From: Candidatus Roseilinea sp. NK_OTU-006 | GTDB lineage: Bacteria > Chloroflexota > Anaerolineae > J036 > Brachytrichaceae | Length of the DNA: 33,115 nt | Direction: 5' to 3' | Assembly (NCBI RefSeq): GCF_012931985.1 | Contig: NZ_JAAFGM010000033.1 | Span: 1 to 33,115 of the forward strand | Shown: positions 6,767 to 16,611 of the stretch, piece by piece | Layout: each line of letters begins with the position of its first letter | Position numbering within the stretch: position 1 is the stretch's first letter | Notes under the pieces: model-generated | Databases searched by the model: none | The model's input: the letters and a program-made list of their open reading frames with translations, nothing else | What the model was told of the DNA's origin: nothing | Position numbers and translations under genes: made by a program

Positions 6767-9691
6767 ATGCTGTCGTTCAGCCAGCCGATCGTGCTCACGC
6801 TGCTGGTGCTATTGCCCATCAGCGCGTTGATCGCGTGGCCCAGGCTGTTGACGCGACGGAGAGCAGCCGGCAGCCGGCCAGGTGGTCCGTGGCGGCTGAA
6901 CAAACACGCGCTCAGCGCGCTCGTTGTGCGTTGGGCCTTGCTGACCTCGCTCATCTTCGCCCTCGCCGGCCTACAAGCTGTCCAGTTCACCAATAAGCTG
7001 GCCGTCGTGTTCGCCATCGACGCTTCGGACAGCGTCGGGCCAAGCGGCGTGGAGCAGGCGGCGCAGTTTGTGCGCGAGGCGCTGCGCAGCATGCGCACAG
7101 ACGGGAACGACGAAGCGGCGGTGATCGTCTTCGGCGCCGACGCCCAAATCGAACGCGCCATGTCCAGCATGCGCGACCTGGCCCCGATGGGTGCTCAGGT
7201 GCGATCCGCCGGCACGAATGTAGAAGGCGCAATTCGGCTGAGCCTGTCCCTGTTCCCAGCCGATGCGGCCAAGCGCATTGTGCTGCTGAGCGACGGCCAA
7301 CAGACCGTCGGCGACGCCGAAGCCGCCGCCCGGCTGGCGCGCGCCGCCGACATACGACTGGACGTCGTCGTGTTGCCGTCGGTGCAAGGCCCCGACGCCG
7401 CAATCGAGCGCATTGACGCGCCGCAGCAGGCTTCGGTTGGCCAGATCATCCCGCTGCAGATCGTGGTGCGCTCGAACCAGGCCATGCGCGCTCAGCTCAC
7501 CGTGTTCTCCGGGCCGGACATCGTCGCTCAAGAAGTCGTCAACCTGACCCCCGGACTCAACGCGTTCAATGTGCGCGCCAATGCCACGCGCACCGGCTTC
7601 AGCGCCTTTCGCGTGCAGATCTCGCCGGAGCGCGACGTGCGCCCGCAAAACAACGCGCTCGTGTCGTCGGTGATCGTCGGCGGGCCGCCGCGCATCTTGC
7701 TGGTCTCGGTTCCACCGGCGTTCTCGTCCAGCGGCGTGGACGAGGTGGGCGCGCTGAAAGCTGCCCTCAGCGCGATCGGCATCGAGTATGACCAGGTCTC
7801 GCCGCGTGCGATGCCCAGCGAGATCCAGTCGCTAGCCGGCTACCAGGCCGTGGTGCTGGCCAACGTGCCGGCGCGCGAGCTCTCGCTGCGCGCGATGTAC
7901 TCGCTGCAGAGCTACGTGCGCGACGTCGGCGGCGGCCTGGTGGTCATCGGCGGGCCGAACAGCTACGGCGTGGGCGGCTACTTCAAGACGCCGCTGGAGG
8001 AGACCTTGCCGGTTGAGATGCAGGTCAAAGACCCCAAACGCTTCCCCTCGGTGTCCATCGTGGTGGTGATGGACAAGAGCGGCAGCATGAGCGCCATCGA
8101 GAACGGCGTGACCAAGATGCGGCTGGCTGCAGAAGCCGCCGCGCGCGTCGCCGAGTTGGTGAACGAGGACGACGAGGTGACGGTGATCGGCTTCGACACT
8201 GAGTTGGTGGACCTGATCGGACCGTTCCTTGGCCGCGACAAGAACAAATACATCAACCAGATCCTGAGCATCGCGCCCGGCGGCGGCGGCATCTACGTCT
8301 ACGAGTCGCTGCTGGAAGCCCAGAAGATCATCGCCAAATCCACCAAGCTATCCAAGTTCATCATCCTGCTGGCCGACGGCAACGACGCCGAGCGCCAGGA
8401 AGGCGTGCCCGAACTGGTGCGCAAGATGCGCGATGAATACAACACGACGCTGAGCGTCGTCGCCTTTGGCGATGGCTCAGACATCCCCTTTCTCAAGCGC
8501 ATCGCCGCCATTGGCAAGGGGCGTTATCACTTCACCGACAAGGCGGCCAATCTGCCGACCATCTTCACGGAAGAAGCCGCGCTCGCCCAGCGCAGTTACA
8601 TTGTCGAGCAGCGCTTCTTCCCCAGGCTGGGGATGTCCCACCCCATCTTGAGCGGCATCAACGAAGTCCCTGCGCTGCAGGGCTACATCGCCAGCACTGC
8701 TAAACCGGCTGCGCAGGTGATCCTGCGCGCCAACGAGAGCGACCCACTGCTCGCCGTATGGCAATACGGCCTGGGCCGCGCAGTCGCGTTCACCTCGGAT
8801 GCTACCGGGCGCTGGGCCAAGAACTGGGTGCGATGGGGCGACTTCCCCAAGTTCTGGGCACAGGCCATCCGCTGGACGATCCTGGACCGCGGGCAGTCGT
8901 CCATCCAAGTCAACGTGCAACAGCGCGACGAGCAGACGGTGATCGTCGCTGAGGTGCCGGAGTCTCAGATCGCCACGGACCTGAAGCTGATGGCGACCGT
9001 CATTGAGAGCGATGGCCAGGCGCGCGAGCTTGCGTTGATGCAGACTGCACCAGGCCGCTACGAGGCAGAGACCTATCTCGACCAGGCCGGCGCCTATTTC
9101 GTGCGCGTCGCGCCATCCCACACGGCAGCGAGCCCGCCCGTCGCCGGCTTGAGCGAGACGATCGTCGCTTACGTGCGGCCGTATTCGCCTGAATATGCGC
9201 AGGTGGAAGGCGGCGAGGAGAACCTGCGCGATTGGGCGCTGCTCGGCGGCGGTGAAGTGTTGACCTCGCCGGCGCAGGCGTTCGCGCTGAATGCGCCGGT
9301 CGCTGCATCGCGCACCGACCTCTTCCCCCTGTTGCTGGCGCTGGCCGCGTTGCTGCTGCCCTTCGACGTTGGCGTGCGGCGGATCACCGTCAGCCTACGC
9401 AGACTGCTCGGCTTGTCCGGCGAGAAACTGGCGCCGGCCGGCAGCCTGGAGTCGAGCGGGCGCATGGACCAACTGTTCCGCGCCAAGACCCGCGTCACCC
9501 GTGAGCCGGTGCCGCAGATCATGCCGCGTCGGCCGGCACAAACTCCTCTCGCCTCGCCACCGGCTGCCGCCGAGGCGCAAGTGCCGTCGCCACAGCAAGC
9601 CGCCGCTACTGCCTCCGAGTTGCTTCGCCGGCGCAGACAGCGCGCGCAGGCCGAGGACGATGCAAAAGCAACAGGCGGTGAGCAGGCATAG
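6767..9691 (+). CDS. Double VWA-domain membrane protein with central GATase1-like domain
   Basis: The 974-residue protein starts with two membrane segments (about 7-24 and 52-70) in BatA/CoxE-like topology. VWA domain 1 has MIDAS motif DASDS at 85-89 and Thr 150. A beta-sandwich region (about 215-300) follows, then a glutamine-amidotransferase-like domain (about 308-415; LQSYVRDVGGGLVVIGGPNS). VWA domain 2 has DKSGS at 436-440, and a final membrane segment lies near 850-868. The central domain has no Cys-His catalytic pair that I can see. In VWA 2 the segment where the MIDAS Thr is expected reads GGGGIYVYES, without Thr. The protein probably organises protein contacts at the outer face of the membrane. 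Similar giant VWA proteins occur in several phyla without a settled function. The C-terminal 110 residues are Pro/Ala-rich. Confidence 0.8.
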   Translation: MLSFSQPIVLTLLVLLPISALIAWPRLLTRRRAAGSRPGGPWRLNKHALSALVVRWALLTSLIFALAGLQAVQFTNKLAVVFAIDASDSVGPSGVEQAAQFVREALRSMRTDGNDEAAVIVFGADAQIERAMSSMRDLAPMGAQVRSAGTNVEGAIRLSLSLFPADAAKRIVLLSDGQQTVGDAEAAARLARAADIRLDVVVLPSVQGPDAAIERIDAPQQASVGQIIPLQIVVRSNQAMRAQLTVFSGPDIVAQEVVNLTPGLNAFNVRANATRTGFSAFRVQISPERDVRPQNNALVSSVIVGGPPRILLVSVPPAFSSSGVDEVGALKAALSAIGIEYDQVSPRAMPSEIQSLAGYQAVVLANVPARELSLRAMYSLQSYVRDVGGGLVVIGGPNSYGVGGYFKTPLEETLPVEMQVKDPKRFPSVSIVVVMDKSGSMSAIENGVTKMRLAAEAAARVAELVNEDDEVTVIGFDTELVDLIGPFLGRDKNKYINQILSIAPGGGGIYVYESLLEAQKIIAKSTKLSKFIILLADGNDAERQEGVPELVRKMRDEYNTTLSVVAFGDGSDIPFLKRIAAIGKGRYHFTDKAANLPTIFTEEAALAQRSYIVEQRFFPRLGMSHPILSGINEVPALQGYIASTAKPAAQVILRANESDPLLAVWQYGLGRAVAFTSDATGRWAKNWVRWGDFPKFWAQAIRWTILDRGQSSIQVNVQQRDEQTVIVAEVPESQIATDLKLMATVIESDGQARELALMQTAPGRYEAETYLDQAGAYFVRVAPSHTAASPPVAGLSETIVAYVRPYSPEYAQVEGGEENLRDWALLGGGEVLTSPAQAFALNAPVAASRTDLFPLLLALAALLLPFDVGVRRITVSLRRLLGLSGEKLAPAGSLESSGRMDQLFRAKTRVTREPVPQIMPRRPAQTPLASPPAAAEAQVPSPQQAAATASELLRRRRQRAQAEDDAKATGGEQA

Positions 9692-9813
9692 TGCGCGCCA
9701 CGCTGGCTTTCCCCAGCCGCCACAGCGCGCGCGGCAGCTATAAGGGCCGACGGCTCCTGCGTCGAAAGCGACCGTTCGTCGCCCCATAGGCGAATCCTCG
9801 GATCGCTGCGTGA

Positions 9814-9822
9814 TGCGATAAT
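9814..9822 (+). promoter_or_regulatory. Candidate extended -10 promoter element
   Basis: TGCGATAAT (TG, one base, GATAAT) lies 21 bases before the ATG at 9844. It sits in the 152-bp gap that separates the VWA gene from the hydrolase gene. No good -35 is visible at the expected distance. The call rests on similarity to other extended -10 elements in this window. Confidence 0.3.
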
Positions 9823-9843
9823 CCGGCCTGTCTATCCTCAATC

Positions 9844-11676
9844 ATGAAATTCGTCCGGCCGTTCGCCCTCGCGTGCACCCTGATCTTCGCCCTCATTTCA
9901 TCGCTCACCGCCGAGCCGCGAACAGCACGCGCCGAAGTGCCGATCCTGGAGACCCACGCGCCGGGTGGAGACTACGGCTTATTCGAGGGTGGCCAGTATG
10001 TGTCGGAGCCATGGTTCATGTGGTTCGTGCTGGGCGAGCTGTCGTCAGCCGACGACGTGGACATGGCCAAATTCGACTACCAGGCCGGCGATCGCTTCAA
10101 GGCCGAGATCTTCATCCCCGGCCACGAGCAACTGCGCGACTTCAATCCGAACATTGCGCTGATCGGCCCCGGCCTACCACGGCCGCTCGAGCCGCTGCCG
10201 TTCGAGATTCCCGAAGGCATGGGCGCGGTCGTCGCGACCAGCGACGGCACGTTCGACTATTTCGACATCTTCACGCAGATGGTGTATTTCCCGCGCGCCA
10301 AGATCGAAGTGATCATGCCGCAGACCGGCCGCTACTACGTCGCGGTGTGGGGCGAGCCGGTAGGCATAGCGCGCTACGCCCTCGACATCGGCATCATGGA
10401 AAACTTCGCCCCGCACGTGCTGGTGCGCTATCCGATCAACTGGTGGGAAGTGCGCGACTACTTGCAGTGGGGGCACTGGCCGGCGCTGTTGGTCCCGCCG
10501 TTGATCGCCGCAGCGCTGATCTGGCTGATGCGCCAACTGACCCGGCGCAGGCCGATCCGCCAGTACGAGCAGATTACGTTTGCGATTGCGCTGGTCGGCT
10601 TGACGATGACGTTCATCCTGCTGGTGGCACAACAGACTACCGGCTACGGCCCACAAATGGCGATCACCTTCTCGATCGCCGGCGTGGTTGCGCTGTCGCT
10701 GGCCGGCTCAGTCGTGTGGGGCGCATACCTCCTGACGCCGTTACGTGAGCGCTTCAACCTGCGTGAGTTCGCCGGCGATGACCAATTCGTCTGGGTCAAC
10801 GGCTATGCCGTCCACTACACCGACGACGGACCGCACAGCGCGCCGGCCGTCGTCTTGATCCATGGCTTCGCCTCGTCGGTCTTCACCTGGCGCGGCATTA
10901 AAGCGGCTTTGCTTGCGGCCGGCTATCGTGTGATCGCCGTGGACCAACTGGGCAGCGGCGCGTCGGCCCGCCCGGCCGAGCCGATCTACACCACGCAGAC
11001 CCAAGCCGAGCTGGTCCTAGGCGTGCTCGACGCCCTGGGCGTACCGCGGGCGCACTTCGTCGGACACTCGTTCGGCGGGCGTGTCGCCATGCAAATCGCC
11101 ATCCTCGCGCCGGAGCGCGTACAGTCGTTGACCGCGCTGGCACCGGAGGCTTTCGCGACCAGCCGGCCCGGCATCGCCCGCTGGGTGCGCCTGCCGGTCC
11201 TCGGCTACGTGCTGGCCTTCTACTCCACATCGCCCTGGCTGGTGCGACTGGGGTTGCGTTTCGTCTCGGCCAAGCGCCACTGGATTACCGACGCGGTGGT
11301 GAAAGGCTATGCCCGTCCGCTCTATGTGCGCGGCTCGACGCTGGCGCAGGTGTGGCAGGCGCGATCGCCCAAAGACGGCCCCAGGCCGGTGCCGCACAAC
11401 CTCAGCGCCATCACCCAGCCCACGTTGCTGTTGTGGGGCGAGCGCGATCCGGTCTTCCCCGCCGGCGACGGCGCCAGGCTTGTGCGCATCCTGCCCGATG
11501 CCCGGCTGCAGGTGTTCGAGGGCGCCGGCCACATCGTCCACGAAGAATGTCCCGAACCCACCCAGCGCGCCATTCTGGATTTCCTCGAACTCTCGACGAA
11601 AACCCAGGCTGGTCTCAGCTTTCCGGCGCACCCTCACCATCAAACCTCCGAAGCTTCGCAGGCCGCGGATGTCTGA
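9844..11676 (+). CDS. Membrane-tethered alpha/beta hydrolase with extracytoplasmic N-terminal domain
   Basis: The 610-residue product has a signal-like N-terminus (1-30, ending TARAEV) and a beta-rich outer domain (about 31-195) that I do not recognise. Three membrane segments follow (about 213-229, 245-263, 273-296), then a complete alpha/beta hydrolase domain (about 315-585). The hydrolase keeps the oxyanion HGFASS block (340-345), nucleophile elbow GHSFGG (Ser 409), Asp 535 in WGERDPVF and His 563 in GAGHIVHEE. It should therefore be an active serine ester or amide hydrolase. With a cleaved or anchored N-terminal segment and three further spans, the side of the membrane for the catalytic domain is uncertain. 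The next gene begins inside its last codons. Substrate is unknown. Confidence 0.8.
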   Translation: MKFVRPFALACTLIFALISSLTAEPRTARAEVPILETHAPGGDYGLFEGGQYVSEPWFMWFVLGELSSADDVDMAKFDYQAGDRFKAEIFIPGHEQLRDFNPNIALIGPGLPRPLEPLPFEIPEGMGAVVATSDGTFDYFDIFTQMVYFPRAKIEVIMPQTGRYYVAVWGEPVGIARYALDIGIMENFAPHVLVRYPINWWEVRDYLQWGHWPALLVPPLIAAALIWLMRQLTRRRPIRQYEQITFAIALVGLTMTFILLVAQQTTGYGPQMAITFSIAGVVALSLAGSVVWGAYLLTPLRERFNLREFAGDDQFVWVNGYAVHYTDDGPHSAPAVVLIHGFASSVFTWRGIKAALLAAGYRVIAVDQLGSGASARPAEPIYTTQTQAELVLGVLDALGVPRAHFVGHSFGGRVAMQIAILAPERVQSLTALAPEAFATSRPGIARWVRLPVLGYVLAFYSTSPWLVRLGLRFVSAKRHWITDAVVKGYARPLYVRGSTLAQVWQARSPKDGPRPVPHNLSAITQPTLLLWGERDPVFPAGDGARLVRILPDARLQVFEGAGHIVHEECPEPTQRAILDFLELSTKTQAGLSFPAHPHHQTSEASQAADV

Positions 11677-12760
11677 CCGAATGCAAGCCAAGCGCAGCGC
11701 CTACCACGAATTGATCGAGGCGATGTCGAGCGCCAGCTTCGGCGCGGTATTGCAATCAACCTGCGCCGTTTTTGCGCGCCATCCCTTGCCCATCTTGGCG
11801 TGCAGCCTGTTGTGCTTTGCGGGCGTGGGCATTCTCGGCGCACTCATCTATGCCGCGCTGATGCTGCGCGGCATGGCCGCCCAGAACAGCTACTTCGCGC
11901 TGGCCGCGAGCGCGTTTAACTTGCAGATGCAAATCCAGGCCGCCCTTGGCGCGTTCACCTTTCTCGTCGGTCGCGGCGCGATCACCTGGATCGCGCTGCG
12001 CGCGCCGGTGGGCGCGGCAGTCACCTTGCGCGCGGCTTTCGGCGCAGCGCTCTGGCGCTGGCGACCGTTGCTGGCCAGCAGCCTGCTCTACGGCGCGTTG
12101 ATCACGGTCAGCCTGGTTGGCATCACGTGGATGCTGCGCGAGGCGCGCCTGGACGTCTCCAACTATCGTTGGGTGCGCCGCGACGCTCACGCCATCCTGA
12201 ACATGGCCTTAGTGCGGACAATCGCGCAGTTGCCGCCCGATCCGGGCTCGCCTTTCACGGAGCTGTACTCGGCGACGCGCTTTCACCTCGCTCGTCAAAG
12301 TGGCAGTTCACTAGGCTGGGTGCTCTATCAGCCTTCGCCGGTTCGGCTGCCCGCCGCGGTGCTGCTTGCAGGATTCGCCGGCGCGTTGCTCGCGTGCTTG
12401 ACCGAAACGCTGCTGTGCATGCGCACTGCGCGCATCATGCATATGCCACAGAGCAGCGCGCTGGGCTGGCTGGTGCCGACGGTGCGCCTAAGCCTATCCC
12501 GCTTCTGGCGCGTCGCCGCGTGGCGTTGGGGCGTCCGGCTGGCCGTGGTCGGCCTATGCGCGGCTGCCCTGACGCTGCCCATCACCCTGCATCAGGGCGC
12601 TGTCGTTCCGCTCATGGTGAGCGAGGCGCGCGCCTATTGGCCGTATCCGGTTAACATTTCAGCCTACGCCATCGGCGCAGCCCTGGTCGGCGCGTTCACT
12701 ATCCCATTTGGCTTGATCTTCGAGGCGCAGATGTTCCTGGCCTTATCGAACGATCGTTAG
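11669..12760 (+). CDS. Multipass membrane protein of unknown function
   Basis: This protein of about 363 residues begins MSDRMQAKRSAYHELIEAMS. It has roughly six hydrophobic segments, for example LPILACSLLCFAGVGILGAL near the N-terminus and ISAYAIGAALVGAFTIPFGL near the C-terminus. The layout resembles proteins with a glycerophosphoryl-type or DUF-like membrane domain, but I recognise no family motif. ATG 11669 overlaps the hydrolase stop by eight bases (ATGTCTGA), so translation should be coupled and the two proteins may work together. A longer frame upstream (to 11309) overlaps the hydrolase and is not credible. The stop codon shares TTAG with the stop of the convergent lipoprotein gene. 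Confidence 0.7.
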   Translation: MSDRMQAKRSAYHELIEAMSSASFGAVLQSTCAVFARHPLPILACSLLCFAGVGILGALIYAALMLRGMAAQNSYFALAASAFNLQMQIQAALGAFTFLVGRGAITWIALRAPVGAAVTLRAAFGAALWRWRPLLASSLLYGALITVSLVGITWMLREARLDVSNYRWVRRDAHAILNMALVRTIAQLPPDPGSPFTELYSATRFHLARQSGSSLGWVLYQPSPVRLPAAVLLAGFAGALLACLTETLLCMRTARIMHMPQSSALGWLVPTVRLSLSRFWRVAAWRWGVRLAVVGLCAAALTLPITLHQGAVVPLMVSEARAYWPYPVNISAYAIGAALVGAFTIPFGLIFEAQMFLALSNDR

Positions 12761-13728
12761 TTGCCGGCGACAACCCTCAATCCGCCCGGGTCGCCCTCGC
12801 ACCGCAGGGCGGAAGCGATCACCCAGGCGAAGTTGCCGCGCGCCGTTGTGCCATAGAGCCAAGTGGCATCGGCGTTGCGCCCGGTGGCATTGAAGGTTGC
12901 GCCAGGGCGCAGTTGGCCGAGCAATCGGGTGGTGCGATCTGGGCCGGCGCGCAGGTTCAACGCTCGATCAATCGCAACGATGCACGCCAGCGGCTCGGCC
13001 GGCGACTCAGCCGCTCCAACGGCGGCGGTTGGGAACGCCGTCGTTTCGGGCGTTGGCATCACGGTGGCGGGCGCGTTTGCGTCCGGCGCAGGAGCGGGCG
13101 GCGCCTCGGTCACGGCCGGCTCGGGCGTCTGCGTCGCAAGCGGGGTGGGCGTCTCCGTCACCGCAGCGGCGACGGCCGCCGGCGTCGGTAGGGCTGTTTT
13201 TGCGTCCGCCATCAACGCCGGCGGCGTGACCGTTGGGCGAGGGGTGAGCAAAACATCCGGCTCGGTAGGCCGCAAGTCCCCGAACGGCGCGCTGCAGCCC
13301 AGCACGCCGGACGGGATCCAGCCAAAAGCGATCTCTCGGTTCCAGATGAGGATCCACTGCCCGTTTGCCGTCCGACCGTAGGCGGTGACAATATCGCTCG
13401 GCTGCAGCGGGGCAGTGACGCGGGCGGCGTCCTCCGGCTCTTGGCGCATGGGCGACTCGGCGCGCACGATGCAGCGCGCAAAGACCATCGGCGGCAGCGG
13501 CGTCGCGGTTGGTTCAGTTGGGGTCAGCGAAGCCGCTTCAGTTGGCGAGGAGATCGTCGAAGACGCCGCAGCGCGTGGGGTGGGCGCCGTCGTGCGCGTA
13601 GCGACTGCGGTGAGAATCCGGCTGGTCGCTTCACGCGATAGATTGGGGCCCCCGCCCGATGCGCACGCAGCGAGAGTCAGCGACGCCAGACAGATCAGCC
13701 GAACGAGATGCGCGAGCCGTGTTGGCAT
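12757..13728 (-). CDS. Lipoprotein with two SH3b-like modules and Thr/Pro linkers
   Basis: Starting at the second Met (13728) gives a clean lipoprotein signal, MPTRLAHLVRLICLASLTLA followed by lipobox Cys 22. The mature part has a Thr/Pro/Ala linker, a first module (ARCIVRAESPMRQEPEDAAR, then TANGQWILIWNREIAFGWIP), a second long Thr/Pro linker, and a C-terminal module (RALNLRAGPDRTTRLLGQLR, then GNFAWVIASALRC). The LNLRAGP...LLGQL pattern is typical of bacterial SH3 (SH3b) domains, which often bind peptidoglycan. Each module contains a Cys pair that could form a disulfide. It probably sits on the outer face of the membrane in the wall. Start at 13752 is possible but would put charged residues before the signal. 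Confidence 0.75.
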   Translation of the reverse strand: MPTRLAHLVRLICLASLTLAACASGGGPNLSREATSRILTAVATRTTAPTPRAAASSTISSPTEAASLTPTEPTATPLPPMVFARCIVRAESPMRQEPEDAARVTAPLQPSDIVTAYGRTANGQWILIWNREIAFGWIPSGVLGCSAPFGDLRPTEPDVLLTPRPTVTPPALMADAKTALPTPAAVAAAVTETPTPLATQTPEPAVTEAPPAPAPDANAPATVMPTPETTAFPTAAVGAAESPAEPLACIVAIDRALNLRAGPDRTTRLLGQLRPGATFNATGRNADATWLYGTTARGNFAWVIASALRCEGDPGGLRVVAGN

Positions 13729-13810
13729 ATCGTGCTTCCAATGGTTGGACATCCGCCCATTTTAAGGCGTGTCCCGCGCTGCGCGAACACCGGCGCACAA
13801 ATGAATCACT

Positions 13811-13830
13811 AGCGACGCTCCAACGTCGCT
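13811..13830. promoter_or_regulatory. Inverted repeat upstream of clpB, possible operator
   Basis: AGCGACG (13811-13817) and CGTCGCT (13824-13830) are perfect 7-bp arms with a 6-base spacer. TATGAT (13845-13850) downstream could be a -10, which would place the repeat over the -35 position. This is not the CIRCE consensus. It could be a stress-regulator operator or simply a hairpin. Confidence 0.3.
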
Positions 13831-13920
13831 CTGACACGCAGATTTATGATGCACGACGAGATTGCAATTCCTACAGCGAGCGCGATTGCGTCCGCTGTTT
13901 GACTTGGAAGAGAAGGCACC

Positions 13921-16500
13921 ATGAATCTGAATCAATACACCGAGAAGGCGCAGGAAGCGTTGCTCAGTGCGCAATCGCTGGCGCAGGAATACGGCCAGCA
14001 AACCATCGAGCCGGAGCATCTGCTTCTTGCTTTGTTGCAACAAGACGGGGGCATCGTCCCACCCATTATCCAGGCTGCCGGCGCCAATCCGACGCGCATC
14101 ACCGATCTGGTGGAGCGCGAGCTGCGCAACAAGCCAAAGGTCAGCGGCGCCGTCGGCGAAGTGCGCCTCTCGCGCGAAGTCAGCCTGTTGACCGACCGCG
14201 CCGAGGTCGAGGCCAGGCAAATGCGCGATGACTTCGTGAGCACCGAGCACTTGCTGCTGGCCATGGCTGATCCGACGGCCGTGCGCACCGGCCGCACGCC
14301 GGCCGCCACGCAGATCCTCAACGCCAACGGCATCACCCGCGACGCCATCTTGCGCGCCCTGGTGCAGGTGCGCGGCAGCCAGCGCGTCACCTCGCAAAAC
14401 CCCGAAGCCACCTACCAAGCGCTGGAGAAATACGGGCGCGACCTGACCCAGCTCGCGCAGCAGGGCAAACTCGACCCGGTGATCGGGCGCGATGAGGAGA
14501 TCCGCCGCGTGATCCAGATCCTCAGCCGGCGCACGAAGAACAACCCGGTGTTGATCGGCGAACCGGGCGTGGGCAAGACCGCCATCGCCGAGGGGCTGGC
14601 GCAGCGCATCGTGCGGCGCGATGTGCCGGAGGGCCTGAAGGACAAACGCCTCATCGCGCTGGACATGGGCGCGCTGATCGCCGGCGCCAAATATCGTGGC
14701 GAGTTCGAGGAACGCCTGAAGGCCGTGCTGAAAGAGGTCACCGCCTCCAACGGCAAGATCATCCTGTTCATTGACGAGCTGCACACCGTCGTCGGCGCCG
14801 GCAAGGCCGAGGGCGCGATGGACGCCGGCAACCTGCTCAAGCCGATGCTGGCGCGCGGCGAACTGCACTGCATCGGCGCGACCACGCTCGATGAATACCG
14901 CAAGCACATCGAGAAGGACGCTGCGCTGGAGCGGCGCTTCCAGCCGGTGTTTGTGGATGAGCCAAGCGTCGAGGACACCATCAGCATCCTGCGTGGCCTG
15001 AAAGAGCGCTACGAAATTCACCATGGCGTGCGCATCCAGGACGCCGCGGTCATCGCTGCGGCCACGCTCAGCGCGCGTTACATCAGCGATCGCCAGTTGC
15101 CGGATAAGGCCATTGACCTGATTGATGAGGCGGCCAGTCGCGTGAAGATGGAGATTGACTCCAAGCCCACCGCGCTGGACGAGATTGACCGCAAAATCCT
15201 GCAACTGGAGATCGAGCGCGAGGCGCTGAAGAAGGAGACCGACGACGCCAGCAAGGAGCGCTTGGCTAAGATCGAGGCCGAGATAGCCAGCGAGAAAGAG
15301 AAGAGCAACGCCTTGCGCGCGCAATGGGAACAGGAGAAAGCCGCCATCCAGGAGGTGCGCGCCATCCGCGAGCAGATCGAACAAACCAACGTGCAGATCG
15401 AGCAGGCCGAGCGCGACGCCGACCTGGCCAAGGCGGCCGAGCTGCGCTACGGCCGATTGCGCGAGCTGGAAGCCAAGCTCAAGCAGGCGCAGGCTCGCCT
15501 GGCCGAGTTGCAGAAAGGCAACCCGTTGCTCAAGGAAGAGGTTGGGCCGGACGAGGTGGCTGCGGTGGTGTCGCGCTGGACCGGCATCCCGGTGACCAAG
15601 CTGCTCGAAGGGGAAATGCAGAAACTGGTGAAGATGGAAGAGCGGCTGCGCGAGCGGGTGGTCGGCCAGGACGACGGGCTGCGCGCCGTGAGCAACGCCG
15701 TGCGCCGCGCCCGCGCCGGCTTACAAGACCCGAACCGGCCGATCGGCTCGTTCATCTTCCTCGGCCCCACCGGCGTGGGCAAAACCGAGACTGCTAAGGC
15801 GCTGGCCGAGTTTTTGTTCGACGACGAGCGGGCGATGGTGCGCATTGACATGAGCGAGTATCAGGAGAAGCACACCGTCAGCCGGCTGATCGGCGCTCCG
15901 CCCGGCTACGTGGGCTACGAGGAGGGCGGCCAGCTCACCGAGGCCGTGCGCCGTCGCCCCTACGCCGTGGTGCTGTTCGACGAAATCGAAAAGGCCCACC
16001 CGGAAGTCTTCAACGTGCTGTTGCAATTGCTGGACGACGGGCGGCTCACCGACGGCCAAGGCCGCACGGTGGACTTCCGCAACACCGTGGTGATCATGAC
16101 CAGCAACCTGTTGGCCGGCGAGGACCTGGAGGGCATGAGCCGCGACGACATCGTGCGCCGCCTGCAACGCTTCTTCCGGCCGGAGTTCCTCAACCGCATT
16201 GACGAGATCGTGGTGTTTCACCCCTTGGATGCGCGGCACATCGAGCAGATCGTGGATATTCAGCTCAATCGCCTGCGCAAGCTGTTGGCCGAACGCAAGC
16301 TGGCGCTGGAGCTAACCCCGGCGGCGAAGCGTCACCTGGCGCAGGTGGGCTACGACCCGGCCTTCGGCGCCCGACCGCTCAAGCGCGCCATCCAGCACGA
16401 GCTACAAGACCCGCTCTCGCTGGCCATCTTGGAGGGCCGCTACCGCGAGGGCGACACGGTGCGCGTGGATGCCCGCGATGGGATGTTGGTCTTGGAGTGA
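13921..16500 (+). CDS. clpB: ATP-dependent disaggregase ClpB (Hsp104 family)
   Basis: The 859-residue protein has the full ClpB layout. It starts with two Clp-N repeats (1-150), then AAA+ module 1 with Walker A GEPGVGKT (213-220) and Walker [10 protein letters not shown]. The coiled-coil middle domain (about 410-525) is rich in Glu, Lys and Gln. AAA+ module 2 has GPTGVGKTE and [14 protein letters not shown], and the C-terminal D2-small domain contains [10 protein letters not shown]. The middle domain separates it from ClpA/ClpC. It rescues aggregated proteins together with DnaK. The start is supported by AGAAGG shortly before ATG and by the conserved [20 protein letters not shown]. It stands alone as a transcription unit with its own upstream inverted repeat. 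Confidence 0.96.
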   Translation: MNLNQYTEKAQEALLSAQSLAQEYGQQTIEPEHLLLALLQQDGGIVPPIIQAAGANPTRITDLVERELRNKPKVSGAVGEVRLSREVSLLTDRAEVEARQMRDDFVSTEHLLLAMADPTAVRTGRTPAATQILNANGITRDAILRALVQVRGSQRVTSQNPEATYQALEKYGRDLTQLAQQGKLDPVIGRDEEIRRVIQILSRRTKNNPVLIGEPGVGKTAIAEGLAQRIVRRDVPEGLKDKRLIALDMGALIAGAKYRGEFEERLKAVLKEVTASNGKIILFIDELHTVVGAGKAEGAMDAGNLLKPMLARGELHCIGATTLDEYRKHIEKDAALERRFQPVFVDEPSVEDTISILRGLKERYEIHHGVRIQDAAVIAAATLSARYISDRQLPDKAIDLIDEAASRVKMEIDSKPTALDEIDRKILQLEIEREALKKETDDASKERLAKIEAEIASEKEKSNALRAQWEQEKAAIQEVRAIREQIEQTNVQIEQAERDADLAKAAELRYGRLRELEAKLKQAQARLAELQKGNPLLKEEVGPDEVAAVVSRWTGIPVTKLLEGEMQKLVKMEERLRERVVGQDDGLRAVSNAVRRARAGLQDPNRPIGSFIFLGPTGVGKTETAKALAEFLFDDERAMVRIDMSEYQEKHTVSRLIGAPPGYVGYEEGGQLTEAVRRRPYAVVLFDEIEKAHPEVFNVLLQLLDDGRLTDGQGRTVDFRNTVVIMTSNLLAGEDLEGMSRDDIVRRLQRFFRPEFLNRIDEIVVFHPLDARHIEQIVDIQLNRLRKLLAERKLALELTPAAKRHLAQVGYDPAFGARPLKRAIQHELQDPLSLAILEGRYREGDTVRVDARDGMLVLE

Positions 16501-16506
16501 CGACCG

Positions 16507-16557
16507 CTGCGAAGGCGCATGGGCAACCCATCCCGCCTGGCCCCCGCGCTTTCGCAG
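16507..16557 (+). terminator. Branched stem-loop just after clpB
   Basis: CTGCGAA (16507-16513) pairs with TTCGCAG (16551-16557). Inside it, GGCG (16514-16517) and ATGGG (16519-16523) pair with CCCAT (16527-16531) and CGCC (16534-16537). It begins 6 bases after the clpB stop. No strong T-run follows, so it may protect the mRNA 3' end rather than terminate by itself. Confidence 0.35.
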
Positions 16558-16611
16558 TTGATTGAAATGGCCGAGGGTGCTTCGGCATAGTCCCGCACTG
16601 CAGCGGGGATG

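Noticed and set aside
11309-11668. Upstream extension of the multipass membrane protein
   Set aside because: It overlaps the conserved end of the hydrolase and reads as Arg/Cys-rich out-of-frame sequence; ATG 11669 gives a natural overlap start.
13762-15384. Long minus-strand open frame (540 codons) opposite clpB
   Set aside because: It is a mirror of the GC-rich clpB coding strand, has a low-complexity Leu/Gly/His composition and no family motif.
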